Source: Salvia splendens (Eukaryota > Streptophyta > Magnoliopsida > Lamiales > Lamiaceae). Taken from it: 64,000 nt of DNA. The number at the start of each line of letters is the position of its first letter. Position 1 is the first letter of the stretch. Positions 22,070 to 34,142 of this stretch are shown here, piece after piece. The translations under genes were made by a program, and so were the position numbers. The notes beneath the pieces were generated by a model. It searched no databases. It was not told the origin of the DNA and saw nothing but the letters and a program-made list of their open reading frames with translations. The DNA is taken from the NCBI RefSeq assembly GCF_004379255.2, contig NC_056052.1:15718589-15782588 (forward strand). The letters are read 5' to 3'.

Positions 22070-23526
22070 TGCTTGTATACGGAAAAACTCTACAATCCAC
22101 TTTTAACCCGATTCAGTATTATTCGAGCAATTTGCACGAATAGAATCAGTATATTATTACGTTGTGTTTACTTGTGCGTTTATAAGATGTTTTATAAACA
22201 TTTAAATGCATAAGAAGTAAACAAAGCCTAAGTCTTTTGCTTAGTAGACTGATTTTGGGCGTCGTCCACTTTAAGGTAATTATAGTCGGTTCTATGCAAT
22301 GGTTTGCAAAAGAAAAAGAAGAATTTTACAACCTAGATAGGCTTTGGCTATCTATCGCGAAAGGTTGCAATGTCAGTCCGATTATTTCTAAGCCTTATTG
22401 AAATAAGATGACGTTGGTGTGGTATAGCACCGAATGGATCTAACAGCAAGACGTGTCTTTATGCTATCTACTGAAAGACTAGGTCTTAATAAATATCCAT
22501 TTCTCAACCTACATACGTTAGCATTGAGCATACGGTATTGATTATGCACTACTTTGACTTATCAAAAGGTGCAGGTTTTTCGCAACCCAAGAATCCTTAT
22601 ATCTTGGGTAGTGGTGATTAATATCTTGCGGTGCTAGGATTACTATTATGTTGAATCGTGCGCGAGCTGAGTCTCGTTTGATAATGTCCTCAAGAGGAGC
22701 TTGAACAAGGTTTTATTATTCGGAAACTGGCCAGTTGGAATTTAATTATTCCATGAATAATAAATAAGTGTTTCTTGCTTAGTCTACTCTTGGAATTAAT
22801 AAGATGTTAATTAATTAAGTCCATAACAAACTTTAATTAATTAATGGATATTTATATCTTAAGCGCGGGAAATAAATAATAAACAAAATGGAAACTCAGA
22901 TTACTTGTAATTTCGGATTTGGATGGGGAGGTCAATATTACGTATGTAGTGGCTGCTCTTAATATTCCAATATAAGCTTGTATTAAATTGTGGGTTCAAT
23001 TTAATTAGTAAAAAGCTAATTGGGGAGCGCATATCCAAAACCTTCCATAGATCCCTGACTGGGCCCAATATGTAACTATAATGAATACAGAAAAAACAAT
23101 TAATTCTTTTCAAAATTTTCGTCCACTCCTATATTCCATAGGGGACGATTTTTCTTCAGCTCCTCCTCCGTGAGGAATTTCTGTCTTCTTTATTCGATTC
23201 CTAATGTTTCGATAAGATCAGCCCACACCGATTTCGAAATACAGTTCGGGACACCAGTTAGAAGATCCGTGGAGTAGTATTGAAGATCATCGTGGAGAAG
23301 GCGCGAGCAATCGACGATTCATTGGAAAATCAAATCGGTAACTCTAAACCGTAGAATTCATGTTTTAGGGTTTATATTCTTTAAGCATGAAATATTTGCG
23401 TTCTAGCATGCAATTCTGTGTTAACATGTGAATAGATTAATTCCATAATCTGTCAAATAGATTTTACATCTGATTTATTTGTTTTGTACAAGTCTTTCGC
23501 TGTTCAAGGGCTCCAAAACCCCAACA
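22070..23526 (+). repeat. LTR of array unit 3
   Basis: About 1457 bp. It has lost about 16 bp just downstream of TATAATGAATA, present in units 1 and 2, and carries a few more substitutions. Confidence 0.85.
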
Positions 23527-23528
23527 AT

Positions 23529-23540
23529 TGGTACCAGAGC
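23529..23540 (+). other. Primer binding site, array unit 3 (one mismatch)
   Basis: TGGTACCAGAGC, with C in place of T at the sixth base. The leader (23541-24142) lacks the last ~42 bp found in units 1 and 2. Confidence 0.8.
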
Positions 23541-24142
23541 CAATTTTTGGCTCTGATTATGTGGATTAATTTCATGTTATGTGATTTGGTTGAATGATTT
23601 TATGCGTTTGTGTGTGGATTATCCATATATGATTACATGAAAAATTAATCGATATATACATGTTTAATTTATGTAATCATAGCGCTGCACTTTTGGAGAA
23701 AATCAATGTATACGTGTTTTCTCCTAACATGTAATCATTATTCTTGCATATAATAATTACATAAATAATCATTGCCTTTACGTGAATTTACATTCCAAGT
23801 CGGCAATTCAAGAATTGCGCTGCGATACAGCGTTGATACAGCAGCGACGGCAGTTCTTGGCTGCCGGAGGCGTCAGACAGCAGCCGCTGAGACGAGCTAC
23901 ACCGTCACAGCAGCGTCGGCGGGTGCGGTAGCGAAGTCGCAGCAGCGACGACGATGTACCTGCAGTGACGGCTGCGTGAGACGGAAAGGGAGCAGCGACT
24001 GGGCTGGTGTGCTGTTCGAGACTGCTCACCTGGTGGAGCGCAATGGCTGCGGAGTTCCGGGCAGCAGCAGAAACGGCACGGACAGCAGCGACAGTCCGTT
24101 TGTGACAGCGGCGGTGACCGGAGTTCAGGCTGCCCAAGCTTT

Positions 24143-24546
24143 TATACGGAAAAACTCTACAATCCACTTTTAACCTGATTCAGTATTATTCGAGCAGTTT
24201 GCACGAATTGAATCAGTATATTATTACATTGTGTTTACTTGTGCGTTTATAAGATGTTTTATAAACATTTAAATGAATAAGAAGTAAACAAAGCCTAAGT
24301 CTTTTGCTTAGTAGACTGGTTGTGGGCGTCGTCCACTTTAAGTTAACTACAGTCGGTTCTATGCAATGCTTTGCAAAAGAAAAAGAATAATTTCATAACC
24401 TAGATAGGCTTTGGATACCTATCGCGAAAGGTTGCAATGTCAGTCCGATTATTTCTAAGCCTTATTGAAATAAGATGACGTTGGTGTGGTATAGCACTGA
24501 ATGGATCTAACAGCAAGACGTGTCTTTATGCTATCTACTGAAAGAC
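24143..24546 (+). repeat. Truncated LTR of array unit 4
   Basis: The first ~400 bp of the LTR, stopping within the TCTACTGAAAGAC region. Four bases later begins an inverted LTR of Copia-2. Confidence 0.8.
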
Positions 24547-24550
24547 GGTT

Positions 24551-25093
24551 CTCGCGCACGATTCAATATAATAGCAATTCTTGGGTTGTGAAAAACCCGC
24601 ACCATTTGGTAAGTCAAAATAGTGAATAATCAATACCGTATGCTCAATGCTAACGTACATTGATTAAAAAATTAATTATCAAGACCTCGTCTTTCAGTAG
24701 ATAGCATAAAGACTCGTCTTGCTGTTAGATTCAGTGCTATACCACACCAATGTCATCTTATTTCAGTAAGGCTTAAAATTATGCGGGCTGACATTGCAAC
24801 CTTTCACGATAGGTAGTCTAGGCCTATCTAGGTTGTGAAATTCTTATTTTTCTTTGTTCAGAACTGACCGTGTTACCTTAAAGTGAACAACGCCCACAAC
24901 CGGTCCACTAAAACAAAGACTTAGACTTTGTTACGTTGCTTATACATTTAAATATGCAATAAACATCTATTAAATGTAAAACATAGCAACATTATGACAA
25001 AAATAATCTATTTCATTCCTTTGGAAAATAACATATAGAGTTTTACAGTATTCAATCACTGAAAAGGTGATTTATAGTATACAAACTCTAACA
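24551..25093 (-). repeat. Truncated 3' LTR of Copia-2
   Basis: On the minus strand it starts TGTTAGAGTTTGTATAC at 25093, next to polypurine GGTGGGAGAT (25094-25103). It ends at CTCGCGCACGATTC, corresponding to about 1237 in the Copia-1 LTR. Confidence 0.8.
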
Positions 25094-25162
25094 ATCTCCC
25101 ACCTATACTCAAAACAGCTTTCGAGTATACAAAATATAGGTGCACACGTCTAATTCTCCCAC

Positions 25163-26326
25163 TCATACTGAAAGCGAGTTGAGGTCTTGAATGAGTCGAA
25201 CTCCCATCCCTTCAACATGGCGTTCGAACGGTTTCACCGCCAATGCCTTTGTAAAAGGATCTGCCAGGTTGTTCTCTGACGCAATCTTGACCACTTGTAT
25301 GTCTCCTCTCTGCACTATATCTCTAATGATATGATACGTCTTCTCTATATGTTTACTCTCTTTGTGAGCTCTTGGTTCTTTCGAGTTTGCCACAGCACCA
25401 GAATTGTCACAATAGATGGTGATGCTCTTGGGCCAATTCCTAACCACACCTAAATCCATAAGGAAGTTCTTGAACCATACAACCTCTTTCGCAGCCTCCG
25501 AAGTGGCCACATACTCGGCTTCCATGGTCGAGTCCGCGATGCATTTCTCCTTCACACTCTTCCAAATTACGGCTCCACCTCCTAAAGTGAACACATATCC
25601 AGAAGTAGATTTTCTCGAGTCTTGATCAGATTGAAAATCTGAGTCAGTATATCCCAAATGACAGAGCTCGGCTGCAATGTAAACTAGAGCATAGTCCTTA
25701 GTCTGTTTAAGGTACTTGAGTATGTTCTTTACGGCAGTCCAATGTCCTTGGCTCAGATTCGACTGATATCTTGCCACTATACCAATAGCAAAACAAATAT
25801 CTGGCCTTGTACATAGCATACCATATATGAGACTTCCAACTGCCGAACCATATGTAATCCTTTTCATCTCTTTTATCTCAGATGGCGTTTTGGAGCACAT
25901 CTCTTGAGATAGATGGATGCCATGTTTAAAAGGTAAGAAACCTTTCTTGGCATCTTGCATGCTAAAACGACTAAGTACTGTATTGATGTAGCGATCTTGA
26001 GATAAGCACAACATCCTCTTTTCACGATTCCTAAGAACCTTGATCCCGAGGATGTGTCCCGCGTCTCCCATATCTTTCATCTCGAACTGGTTCGACAACC
26101 AAGTTCGTACTGATGGCAACATCTTTTTATTGTTTCCAATTAGAAGAATGTCATCTACATATAAAACCAAGAACACAACATTCCCCTTTTCAACCTTCTT
26201 ATAAACGCAGCTTTCATTTGGGCACTTTTCGAATCCAAACTTATGAATAGTTTGATTGAAACACTGGTTCCATGACCTAAATGTTTGTTTGAGGCCATAA
26301 ATGGACTTCTTAAGCTTCCAAACCAT
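25163..26326 (-). pseudogene. Copia-2 reverse transcriptase C-half and RNase H
   Basis: 387 open codons. The reverse transcriptase active site FLVLYVDDILLIGN is near residues 51-64, followed by [36 protein letters not shown] and the RNase H motifs [33 protein letters not shown] and ADPFTKAL. Upstream coding continues to 26554 but is broken by a TAA at about 26329 and further changes. It is closely similar to Copia-1, and this copy is the better preserved over RNase H. Confidence 0.9.
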
Positions 26327-26554
26327 GTGTTACTTGCCCTTCATGGCATATCCTTCAGGTTGTTCCATGTAGATGGTCTCCTCAAGACTCCCTTTCAAGA
26401 ACGCAATCTTAACGTCCATCTGTCATACATCCCAATCCAAGTAAGCTGCAATAGACAATAGTATCCGGATCGATTTGAGCATGGCCACCGGGGAGAAGGT
26501 CTCATCGTAATCGATACCTTCCCTTTGGGTATACCCCTTGGCCACTAGTCTTGC

Positions 26555-27573
26555 TGATAAGGCTCATTTTATGCATCGGTTTAAGGGTAAAATGTACGCT
26601 GCTTGATCGGTTTATCGCGCAAAACAAGTGTTAAATGTGCAGGAATGCCACTTGACCAAGGCAGCAAGGCCAAACTGATCAAGCAGGAAAAAAGGCGATA
26701 AAAGGCCAAGAATCGGGGGAGTGGATCAAGGGGAGTGATAAAACAATTAGGCGGAGACCGCTGGCTTCTAGAAGAAGAACACGTGAGGAAATGAGCTGGA
26801 TGTGGTGCACCATTCTATTATCAAGGACAATGTTCTAGAAGGGGACACGTGCTAGCTTATGAGACGCAAGGACGGACCTAAGTCATGAATCTGTTACTCA
26901 AAAGCGTCGTCATTCTAGAAGAAAGGCACGTAGCAATCAATGAGTCGCTCATTCTCAGCAAGAGCGAATATTCCCTGTCAGGATCGTTATCCAGCTGGAG
27001 GCCGAATCGAGCTTATAAATAGAGGGTGTGCCATCACAAGAAGGAGGAGATCCTTTACTTTCCGTCTAGTTTAGCTTAGTTTAGCTTAGTCCAGTTCTCT
27101 AGAATAGCTTAGCTTATATAAAGTAATGCGTAGTTAGAAAGGGGAATTAAAGAACCGCTGCAGAATACTTGTTTTCTGTCGGCGTATTCCTAAATTACCG
27201 GCCGAGATTCTTCTCGGTTTTACTTGCTTTCTTATTTTCCGAAGTATGAGCTTAGTTCTAATTTCACGTTGTATTGCTCTCAGTTTAGTTTAATCAAAGT
27301 TATTTTATTTTCATCCATCATTTACTTTTCCGCTGTTACCTGGAATTTACTTGACCCAGTAGTTAAATCTCTGTTGATTAAGCTAGCTAGTTTAATTCTG
27401 CCTAGAGTAAAAAAAGTAGTTAAAAACTCCCAAGTTAAAGTGTGGCAGCAGCCAACCCCCCATGTTCACTACTCACACACTCAACACAACAACTTCTCTA
27501 TGGGATCGACCCCGAACTGGAAGAGAGGCCGCCGAACCCGCAACCACCGGAGCCGACTCCTTAGGCTCCGACA
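26555..27573 (+). repeat. 5' LTR and leader of Athila-like copy B
   Basis: Begins TGATAAGGCTCATTTTATGC, contains a TATA box at 27014-27021 and ends just before the ATG at 27574. I cannot place the LTR end: no Asp-type PBS is present, so either the PBS is another type or it has been lost. The 120-codon frame at 27224-27586 is not supported as a gene. Confidence 0.55.
27014..27021 (+). promoter_or_regulatory. TATA box, Athila-like copy B LTR
   Basis: TATAAATA followed by GAGGGTGTGCC, in the usual position in the LTR upstream of the leader and gene. Confidence 0.55.
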
Positions 27574-29144
27574 ATGGTTTCTTTAGACGTAATGACGGAG
27601 TTCCTTCAACAGCAGGACCCAAATCGAGATTGGGCGGCTGAGTTGGCTGGTGTTAGCCGAATCGGGGGAAAATGGAGCATGACCGGAGAAGCCCCGGCAG
27701 TACCTGCAGCAGAACCGATCGTGCAGCCCACAGTACAACCACACACTTCCATTCCGATTTCCTCAGCAATTCCACCAAAAAGGGAATCTCCCTCAGCTAC
27801 CACACCGCCAGAGCCCTCGGAACCCTCCCAAACTCCACAACAAAGCGACTCGATGGATATTGACCCCATCTCCGCCTACTACGATTCTGACCCAGGTGAA
27901 AGGAAAGCGAGAAGAAGAGAGGAGCAGAAAAGTCGAGAGGGAGGAGATGAACCAGAAAGAACGCCGGTAGCGGAGTTTACTCCTCAAGAAATGGCGAGGG
28001 TAGAGATAGATCTGAATGAAACCGCCAGGAAGCAAGGCCTCATGACTGATGAGGAGTTTGAAGCGCTTTTGAGAGAGGTAACTAGGATGGAAGATGCCAT
28101 GATGGCTGAGGATCCAGACCTCAAATCAAGGGTAGTAGGTGAGGGTGAAGAAGATAGTGCAGGGAACAAGCCAGTAGATGAGGAAGAAGATGTGGATGAG
28201 AGACAGAGAGAAGGAGGGACAAAGTCAATTACTCCCCAGACAGAGGCGGGGGGAGTGACGTGCAGATTGAGGAAGAGAAAACAGTAGCAAGAACAGAGGT
28301 ACCAGAACCAGTGGCACCTCCAGTGATAAAACCGGAGGCCGTCAAGCGGAAGTTGGTGTTGAAGAGCGACCCTAGGGCGGAACGGCCGAAGCCGGAAAGG
28401 GTATCGCAAAGATGTCTAGGAAGGTGGGCATCTAGCAAGGCGAAGGCGAACACGACAGCAGATCCAGTGGAGGTTTTAAGTGAAGAGGAACGGACCACTC
28501 CCACAAAATCTGGGGAGGAGTCCTTATCCGCTACTGACTTGGAGGATACTGCGATGGCAACCGAAGTGGTCTCCCCAACGCTGAGTGACCAGGGCGAAGA
28601 GACTGAACAGATGGCTGAGGGGCTGGACCTCGCATCTGCACCAGACGGTCACGACGAGCATGGAGAGGAAAGTACCCGCATACGCGTAGAGACCAACCTT
28701 CTTGCCCAGGACCAGCCTTCAACACAATCTGAGAAGAAACCGGAAGACGAGGATAATCGTGATGAGGACAAATACCAAGAAGAGAGGAAACGAAAGGGGA
28801 AAGCCCCTGTTAAGAGAAAGCCAAGCACCAAGAAGCAGCGCACAGTGAACATAGGCATCGTCATCACAGACCCAGTTCAGAGAACCCCACCGCACCGTCA
28901 GGAGGCAAACGACAGCGACTATGCTGCTAGTGAAGAGGAGACATCCGACAGCGACGTCTCCCTAGAGAATGAAGTGTATAGTGAACAGCAGCTTCCACTG
29001 AACCATCAGGAACTAGTATATCCCCAGGTGGAGAGATTGAAGTATAAACGTTGGACAGTGGAGCTCACTGATGAGCTGGTGGAGGAGATGAAGTTGTTCG
29101 ACTCCAAAAAGCTACAAGATGCTTTCAAGGATAAGGATGACGGG
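27574..29144 (+). pseudogene. Athila ORF1-like gene, N-terminal charged region (copy B)
   Basis: An ATG at 27574 opens a proline/serine-rich then glutamate-rich protein that ends at 28287. The frame continuing to 29144 starts in an overlapping frame, so a one-base indel, most likely in the six-G run near 28249, separates them. The second part has PTKSGEE, the basic ERKRKGKAPVKRK, acidic SDSDVSLENEVYSEQQ and KYKRWTVELTDELVEEMK. At DDG (29142-29144) the gene is cut by Gypsy-A and resumes in frame at 62786. The N-terminal region is poorly conserved in the family and its function is unknown. Confidence 0.65.
29140..29144. repeat. Target-site duplication ACGGG, left copy, of Gypsy-A
   Basis: Repeated at 62781-62785, directly after the other end of Gypsy-A. 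Joining at one copy restores the reading frame of the Athila-like gene. Confidence 0.9.
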
Positions 29145-31126
29145 TGTCACGACCGCCCATACTAGGGGTACTACAAACGCGGTGATCGTGACCAAGGGAC
29201 GACAAAAATGACAACTTACAAGGATAACAGTTTATGAAAACTCAATTAGCTTAATGGAAGAAAAATTATTTTAGTTTAAAAAGTCTAAGGTTATAATTTA
29301 CTATTAATTAGAAACGACTTATGATAAATATTTTTTTTTCTTTTTTAGAAAGAAGCAGCTGAGAAAATAAATATTAAAAACCCAATTAACTTCTAAAGAA
29401 CCATTTAGTTTAAATCACATAAACACCATTTTAAAGTAACATTGCAAATACTCGGTTAAAAACCTAACACAACCATACATGCTGAACATAGTACGAAAAA
29501 GATTAAGGTCTTGAGACATAGCTCAAAATATAGCAGCGGAAATAAGGTTTAAAGAGAGTCGAGGATAACGCCTATGTATGAAGACACAACGCATCCTAAG
29601 TTCTTAGGCCAACTCAACATCCTCCGTAACATCCCGCTCAACTTGCACATAAAGAAAAATAATATGCAGGGCTGAGTACTTGTTGTACTCAATGGGCTCA
29701 TGCCGAAAATATTTTAATATAGTTATGTCATCCATACCAGTGATCTCGAGTTTTATATCTACTAAGAAGTATCACGAGAACACAAAAATATTTCAATTCT
29801 GGCCACACAATATATCTCCCCACTTTTCACATCAATCCATCAATCACAATCATCATATCACAGTGCGATGAAAGTGTGGCCACACTATTCGCCCACGAGA
29901 CCGGCTGACTAGCAAGGACGGCTCACGATCCCACCAGTGTACACAGCCTGATAGGGTTTGCGGCCCTACTCAGACCCGAATTCGTTTCACAACACAGCCC
30001 TATAGCCTAACGGAGCAAGCTCAGACGAACTAGGCATCAGACAACAATCTCACAAACAAAAACATGGCATGACATAACAGTTAAACCACCCTTATAACAC
30101 CACGTAATATTTTCAGAAAATAAAGAGGTTTGAAAAGAAAGCCCACCTCGATTGCTTAACAACACAATTCCAACTTTTGCAACTCTCGTTCCTCGAGCTC
30201 ACGTATACTCAATCACCCTTGCCAACGACAACACAATCAGCTTTCCATAAAATTATGTTATCATGCATGTCCTATTGTTCCTTTTTATCGTTTCCCTTAA
30301 ATTACCCATCCCATCATTCATCGACATAAGGAAAAACATGCCATAATATTTCTCAACGTGTCACACATAATCACGTCATAGGATACTTTCCCAAATCATA
30401 CATGCATCATATAGTTCATCAAACTTAGCAACAAGTGATATTTTCACATAACAACAAAACTGGCAGAACTGCGCGGTTGGTTTGTAAAAATCACCAAAAT
30501 TTCATCCGACCTCATATGAAGCTAAAATTTGGTCATAACACAGCAGACACATTCAAGTTCATTATATTAAAGTTTCACACTCAAATCATGGCATTTGGTC
30601 AGTCAAAACATTTATACAACTCTCTGGTCGGAACATAAAAATTCTGGCAGCATTGCGCAGTTCATTTGAAAAATTCACCATAAATTCATCCAATGTCCAA
30701 TGAGGCTGAACGTTTTACAAGACTCAGAACACTTTCAAATGTTCATTTAGTTCAAGAATCACATCAAACGGAGGTCATTTGGTCGGTCAAACAGAATACG
30801 AAACTTTCTAGGCGAGAACACAAGTTTCTGGCAGAATTACGTAGTCAACTTCAAACATTTATTAAAAATCCATTTTTGGACAAAAAGGGCTGAAATTCAC
30901 ACGCCACACAGAAAACACCTTGAAATTTACTCAGTAAAATGTTCACATCAAAATTCGATCGTTTGATAGGTCAATTACACATCAGAAACTGCTGTTCGAA
31001 CGTCACAGATTTCAGGCTCACAAATTCGAAATTAGGGTTTCTTCCTCAATCATCCAAATACAATTTTTCATGCTTATAACACAAAATCATGCTCAAAAAT
31101 ATTCTCATAATAATGTTTGCACATAA
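29145..31126 (-). repeat. 3' LTR of Gypsy-A, distal portion
   Basis: Aligns with 59753-61720. It ends, on the plus strand, in GCACATAA, where Gypsy-C is inserted. The open frames at 29680, 30435 and 30693 recur in the other LTR and are LTR sequence, not genes. Confidence 0.85.
31122..31126. repeat. Target-site duplication CATAA, left copy, of Gypsy-C
   Basis: Repeated at 43104-43108 after the terminal GCGTTACA of Gypsy-C. Confidence 0.85.
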
Positions 31127-34107
31127 TGTCACGACCGCACTTCCTAAGGATAGGAGGCACGGGAAATCGTGACTCGTGGGGGAAATAAGAAGCGGGGAAG
31201 AAGGGGGGGAATACAATTCAAGGCGTTGCAACTTAACAATCAACGATGAAATTCCATTTATTCAAACCAAAGGTCAAACCCGAAAGTACATAACGAAAAT
31301 GACAGAGTTCAACAATTCAAGAAAAATAACAGAAATTCTTAAAACATTGAGTAGCGGAAGCAATTGAGAGTTTAGCTACTACTATGTATGAAGACATAAT
31401 AGTAACTGGAACAGTTATTGAATATAGATCTTGATTCGTCGCTCAACATTCCTCCGCCTCCCGACCTTGCTCAACCTGCACATAGGGAAAACATATGCAG
31501 GGGCTGAGTACTTGATGCACCCAGTGAACTCATGCCCGAAATACATTTATCGTTAAGATAGGTCAAGCCATCATCGTGTGAATCCCGGGTTTTACTTTAA
31601 AAGAGACCGAGAAGCACAAAAATCATTCCTTTAAAAAGTGTCCGCGCGGACTAACATCATCCTCCATCATATACCATATCTGAACTATCATGTGAAACGA
31701 GAATGTGGCCACAATCTCGATCACTGGACCGGCCGACCTAGGGGACGGCTCACGATCCCTATCAGTGCACTAGCCTAAGTAGGGCGTAGACCCTAGTTAG
31801 ACCTGAATTCGTTAACTATCAAAGTCTAGTAGAGTTTTATTCTAGTAGACAATCAGATAAGCACTTCAAAACATAAAAACGGCATGACATACTATTTTAA
31901 ACCACCCTTATTTCACCATAAACATATCATTTCAAAATAAAAGAATTTAAGTAGTAAAGCCCACCTCAAACGCTTCGGATTTCCGTAAAACTTCTTCGTT
32001 CCGACTGTTAACGTGCGTGCGAACCACCTTTTCGGGAAAACACATAAAATTCATATCAAATCTCTGTAACGACGATAATTAGAATGCATGCACTCTAATT
32101 AAAATCTTTTAATTCTCTTTCTCGATTTTCGTGCATTTTCGGTTATTCGGCGGCCGCCCAAGGCGTCGCGTGCGACGCCGGTCGGCCGCTTACGCTCGTT
32201 CTTTCCTTCGTTGGCTCCTTGTATTTTCCATAACGTCGAAAAGAATTTCCAAAAAATTATTTAAACACATACTTTAATTTCTGTAATTATTTACCGTTGA
32301 AAAAGTATTATTTCATACTTAGGTAAATTATTCACTCTTAAAACAAGAACTTACGGAACTATTTAAATATTTTCCCCCGATTAAATTTTAATTTCCGGCC
32401 CAAAAGATTTAATTCCTTAGCCTCCTTATATCTCCAAATTAAATTAGTGAGCCCCAACAATTTAAAAGAAGAGCCCAAAATCAAATAAATTTTTCAATCA
32501 CTTATGAGGCCCAACTAAAAGATTTAAAACAAGGCCCAACTTTAAAAAAAAACACATAGCCCAAAACTCTATCTCCTTCCCCACTTCTCTCTCTCCTCTT
32601 ATCTTATTTCTCTCTCCCCGACTCCCTCTCTCTCGGCCATCTGCCCTACGACGAAGCCCCGCAGTCGTCGCCCTCTCTCCGGCTCGACGCCACTGTCGGG
32701 GTCGTCGCCACTGCACCGTCATCGAAGCTGCTGTGCCGTCGGAAAGTTGCTGTCCGTCGTGGAGTTACCGCCGCTGCTGCCTCGCCGTGACACCGCTGCT
32801 GCCGCGACGCCGCTGCTGGGTCGCCACGACGCTGCCGCTGCTGCCACGGGGAAGAGGAGCTGCCGCTGTCGCCACCGGGAACCAGCGGCGTCTCTGCCGT
32901 CCACCAAAAGCCGCTGCCGGCCGCCGCTTTCCCCGATTTACTCCGAACAAACCCGAAACCACCCCGAAACAACCCGCATGGTACGTTTTCATTACAAAGT
33001 TACGTTCTTTGAGTCTTTCGATTACATGCGGCGATCGTTTGGTTGTTTCTTAGTTGGTTTCTTACTTGAAGTGGTTATGGAAGAAATATGGTACAAAGAC
33101 ATATATTATGCATGCAAAGCTAATAAACAACTCATGCTTTAAGATAGAAATGGATTATACCTCCAATATGGGTGAAAATGGTAGAGGAAAAACAAAGGAT
33201 GGTGGCCCAAAACTTCCTCCCTTCTTCCCGTCGACTTCCTCTCGGCTCTCTCTCTCTCACTTTCTTTTTTTTTTTTTTTTTTTTTGCTAAGTGTGAATGA
33301 TGAGAGGAGTTAGAGGTGGAGTTATGGAAGGTAGTGGTGACTCTTGGGGTGGTGGAGTTATGGTAGAAGATGGAAGGGGTGAGAAGTGGAGAGTCTCCTC
33401 CTTGGGTTGAAGGGCGTCGGCCATGAAGGAAAAAAAGGAGAAGAAGAAAGAAAGAAAAAGAAAAAAAAACTTGGGCTTGGTACACTAAATTAAAAACCAT
33501 ACTTGGGCTTCCATGATTTAATTTCAATTGGGCTCAATAAATAAAGAAGTTACAAGCCCAAGTTAAAAAAAACTACTACTTGATGGATTTAAAGAGTAAT
33601 TAAAATTCAAGTTATTTTATAATTAATTGGACTTCAAATTTATTTTGGAAAGTCCAAAATAAATTCATACATTTTTATATTTTTCGTATTTTCCTTCGTT
33701 AATTAAAATTCACGGGTCTTTATTTTATTTTGTTTCTTCATAACCAAACATCAAAGTACGTTTAACGGCATCATTTTATATTTGGTGTTGTCTCAAATAT
33801 AATATCCCTTTGACCATTCCTCGATTTATGCGCGTCGTTATCCATAAAAACATTTATTCCTTCCCACTTATATTTTTTTCGTCTTGCTATAAATCAACAA
33901 TTTCATTGTCGATCTTTCAACGAGACCTTAAACGTGTCTCCAACGTTCATAATTAAATATAAACATGCACGCTTCTTTTCATATTAACCACAATAACCAT
34001 AATTCTCCTAGAGCACATTTATCGAGAAGCATCATAATTCGAAATAATTTTATTAATTATTTCGTGATATACATTAAATTAGTACTTTAAAAAGTACGGG
34101 CGTTACA
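31127..34107 (-). repeat. 3' LTR of Gypsy-C
   Basis: 2981 bp. It includes a GC-rich block at about 32640-32950 rich in GCTGCC/CCGCCG and a poly-T run near 33263-33286. All open frames in it (for example 32498-33142 and 33132-33527) are duplicated in the other LTR and begin at non-ATG codons or are compositional. Confidence 0.9.
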
Positions 34108-34120
34108 TTCTACCCACCTT
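34108..34120 (-). other. Polypurine tract of Gypsy-C
   Basis: AAGGTGGGTAGAA on the minus strand immediately precedes TGTAACGCCC of the 3' LTR. Only about 20 bp separate it from the end of the pol gene. Confidence 0.75.
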
Positions 34121-34142
34121 AACAGAAATTTCGTCCCGAAAT

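Larger units (their letters stand above)
17834..24546 (+). repeat. Tandem array of LTR-plus-leader units (3 full, 1 partial)
   Basis: Units at 17834-19953, 19954-22069 and 22070-24142, and a truncated fourth at 24143-24546. Each full unit is a copia-type LTR of about 1.46 kb ending CCCCAACA, an initiator-Met PBS, about 240 bp of AT-rich leader and about 350 bp of GC-rich CAGCGAC-rich leader that runs straight into the next LTR without polypurine tract or coding sequence. Units 1 and 2 are nearly identical, and unit 3 is slightly more diverged with small indels. The array abuts copy A of the Athila-like gene. Confidence 0.9.
24551..26554 (-). mobile_element. Copia-2: partial Ty1/copia element, cut by Athila copy B
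   Basis: The minus-strand 3' LTR (24551-25093, truncated at its distal end), the polypurine tract and the RT-RNase H part of pol are present. The sequence stops at 26554, where TGATAAGGC of another LTR begins. The same coding phrase continues in Copia-1 at the matching point (3290-3310). The rest of Copia-2 should lie beyond the right edge of the window. Confidence 0.8.
26555..29144 (+). mobile_element. Athila-like element copy B, left part (5' LTR and ORF start)
   Basis: Starts with TGATAAGGC inside Copia-2 pol and carries a promoter-bearing LTR/leader and the first part of an Athila ORF1-like gene. It is interrupted at 29144 by Gypsy-A (TSD ACGGG) and resumes at 62781. The 3' end is not in the window. 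Confidence 0.7.

Noticed and set aside
32498..33142. Open frames of up to 131 codons in the GC-rich part of the Gypsy-C LTR, conserved in the second LTR (41643-42139)
   Set aside because: Both LTRs come from one template, so conservation between them is not evidence of selection. The frames are Ala/Pro/Arg-rich, begin at non-ATG codons in most cases, and overlap on both strands.
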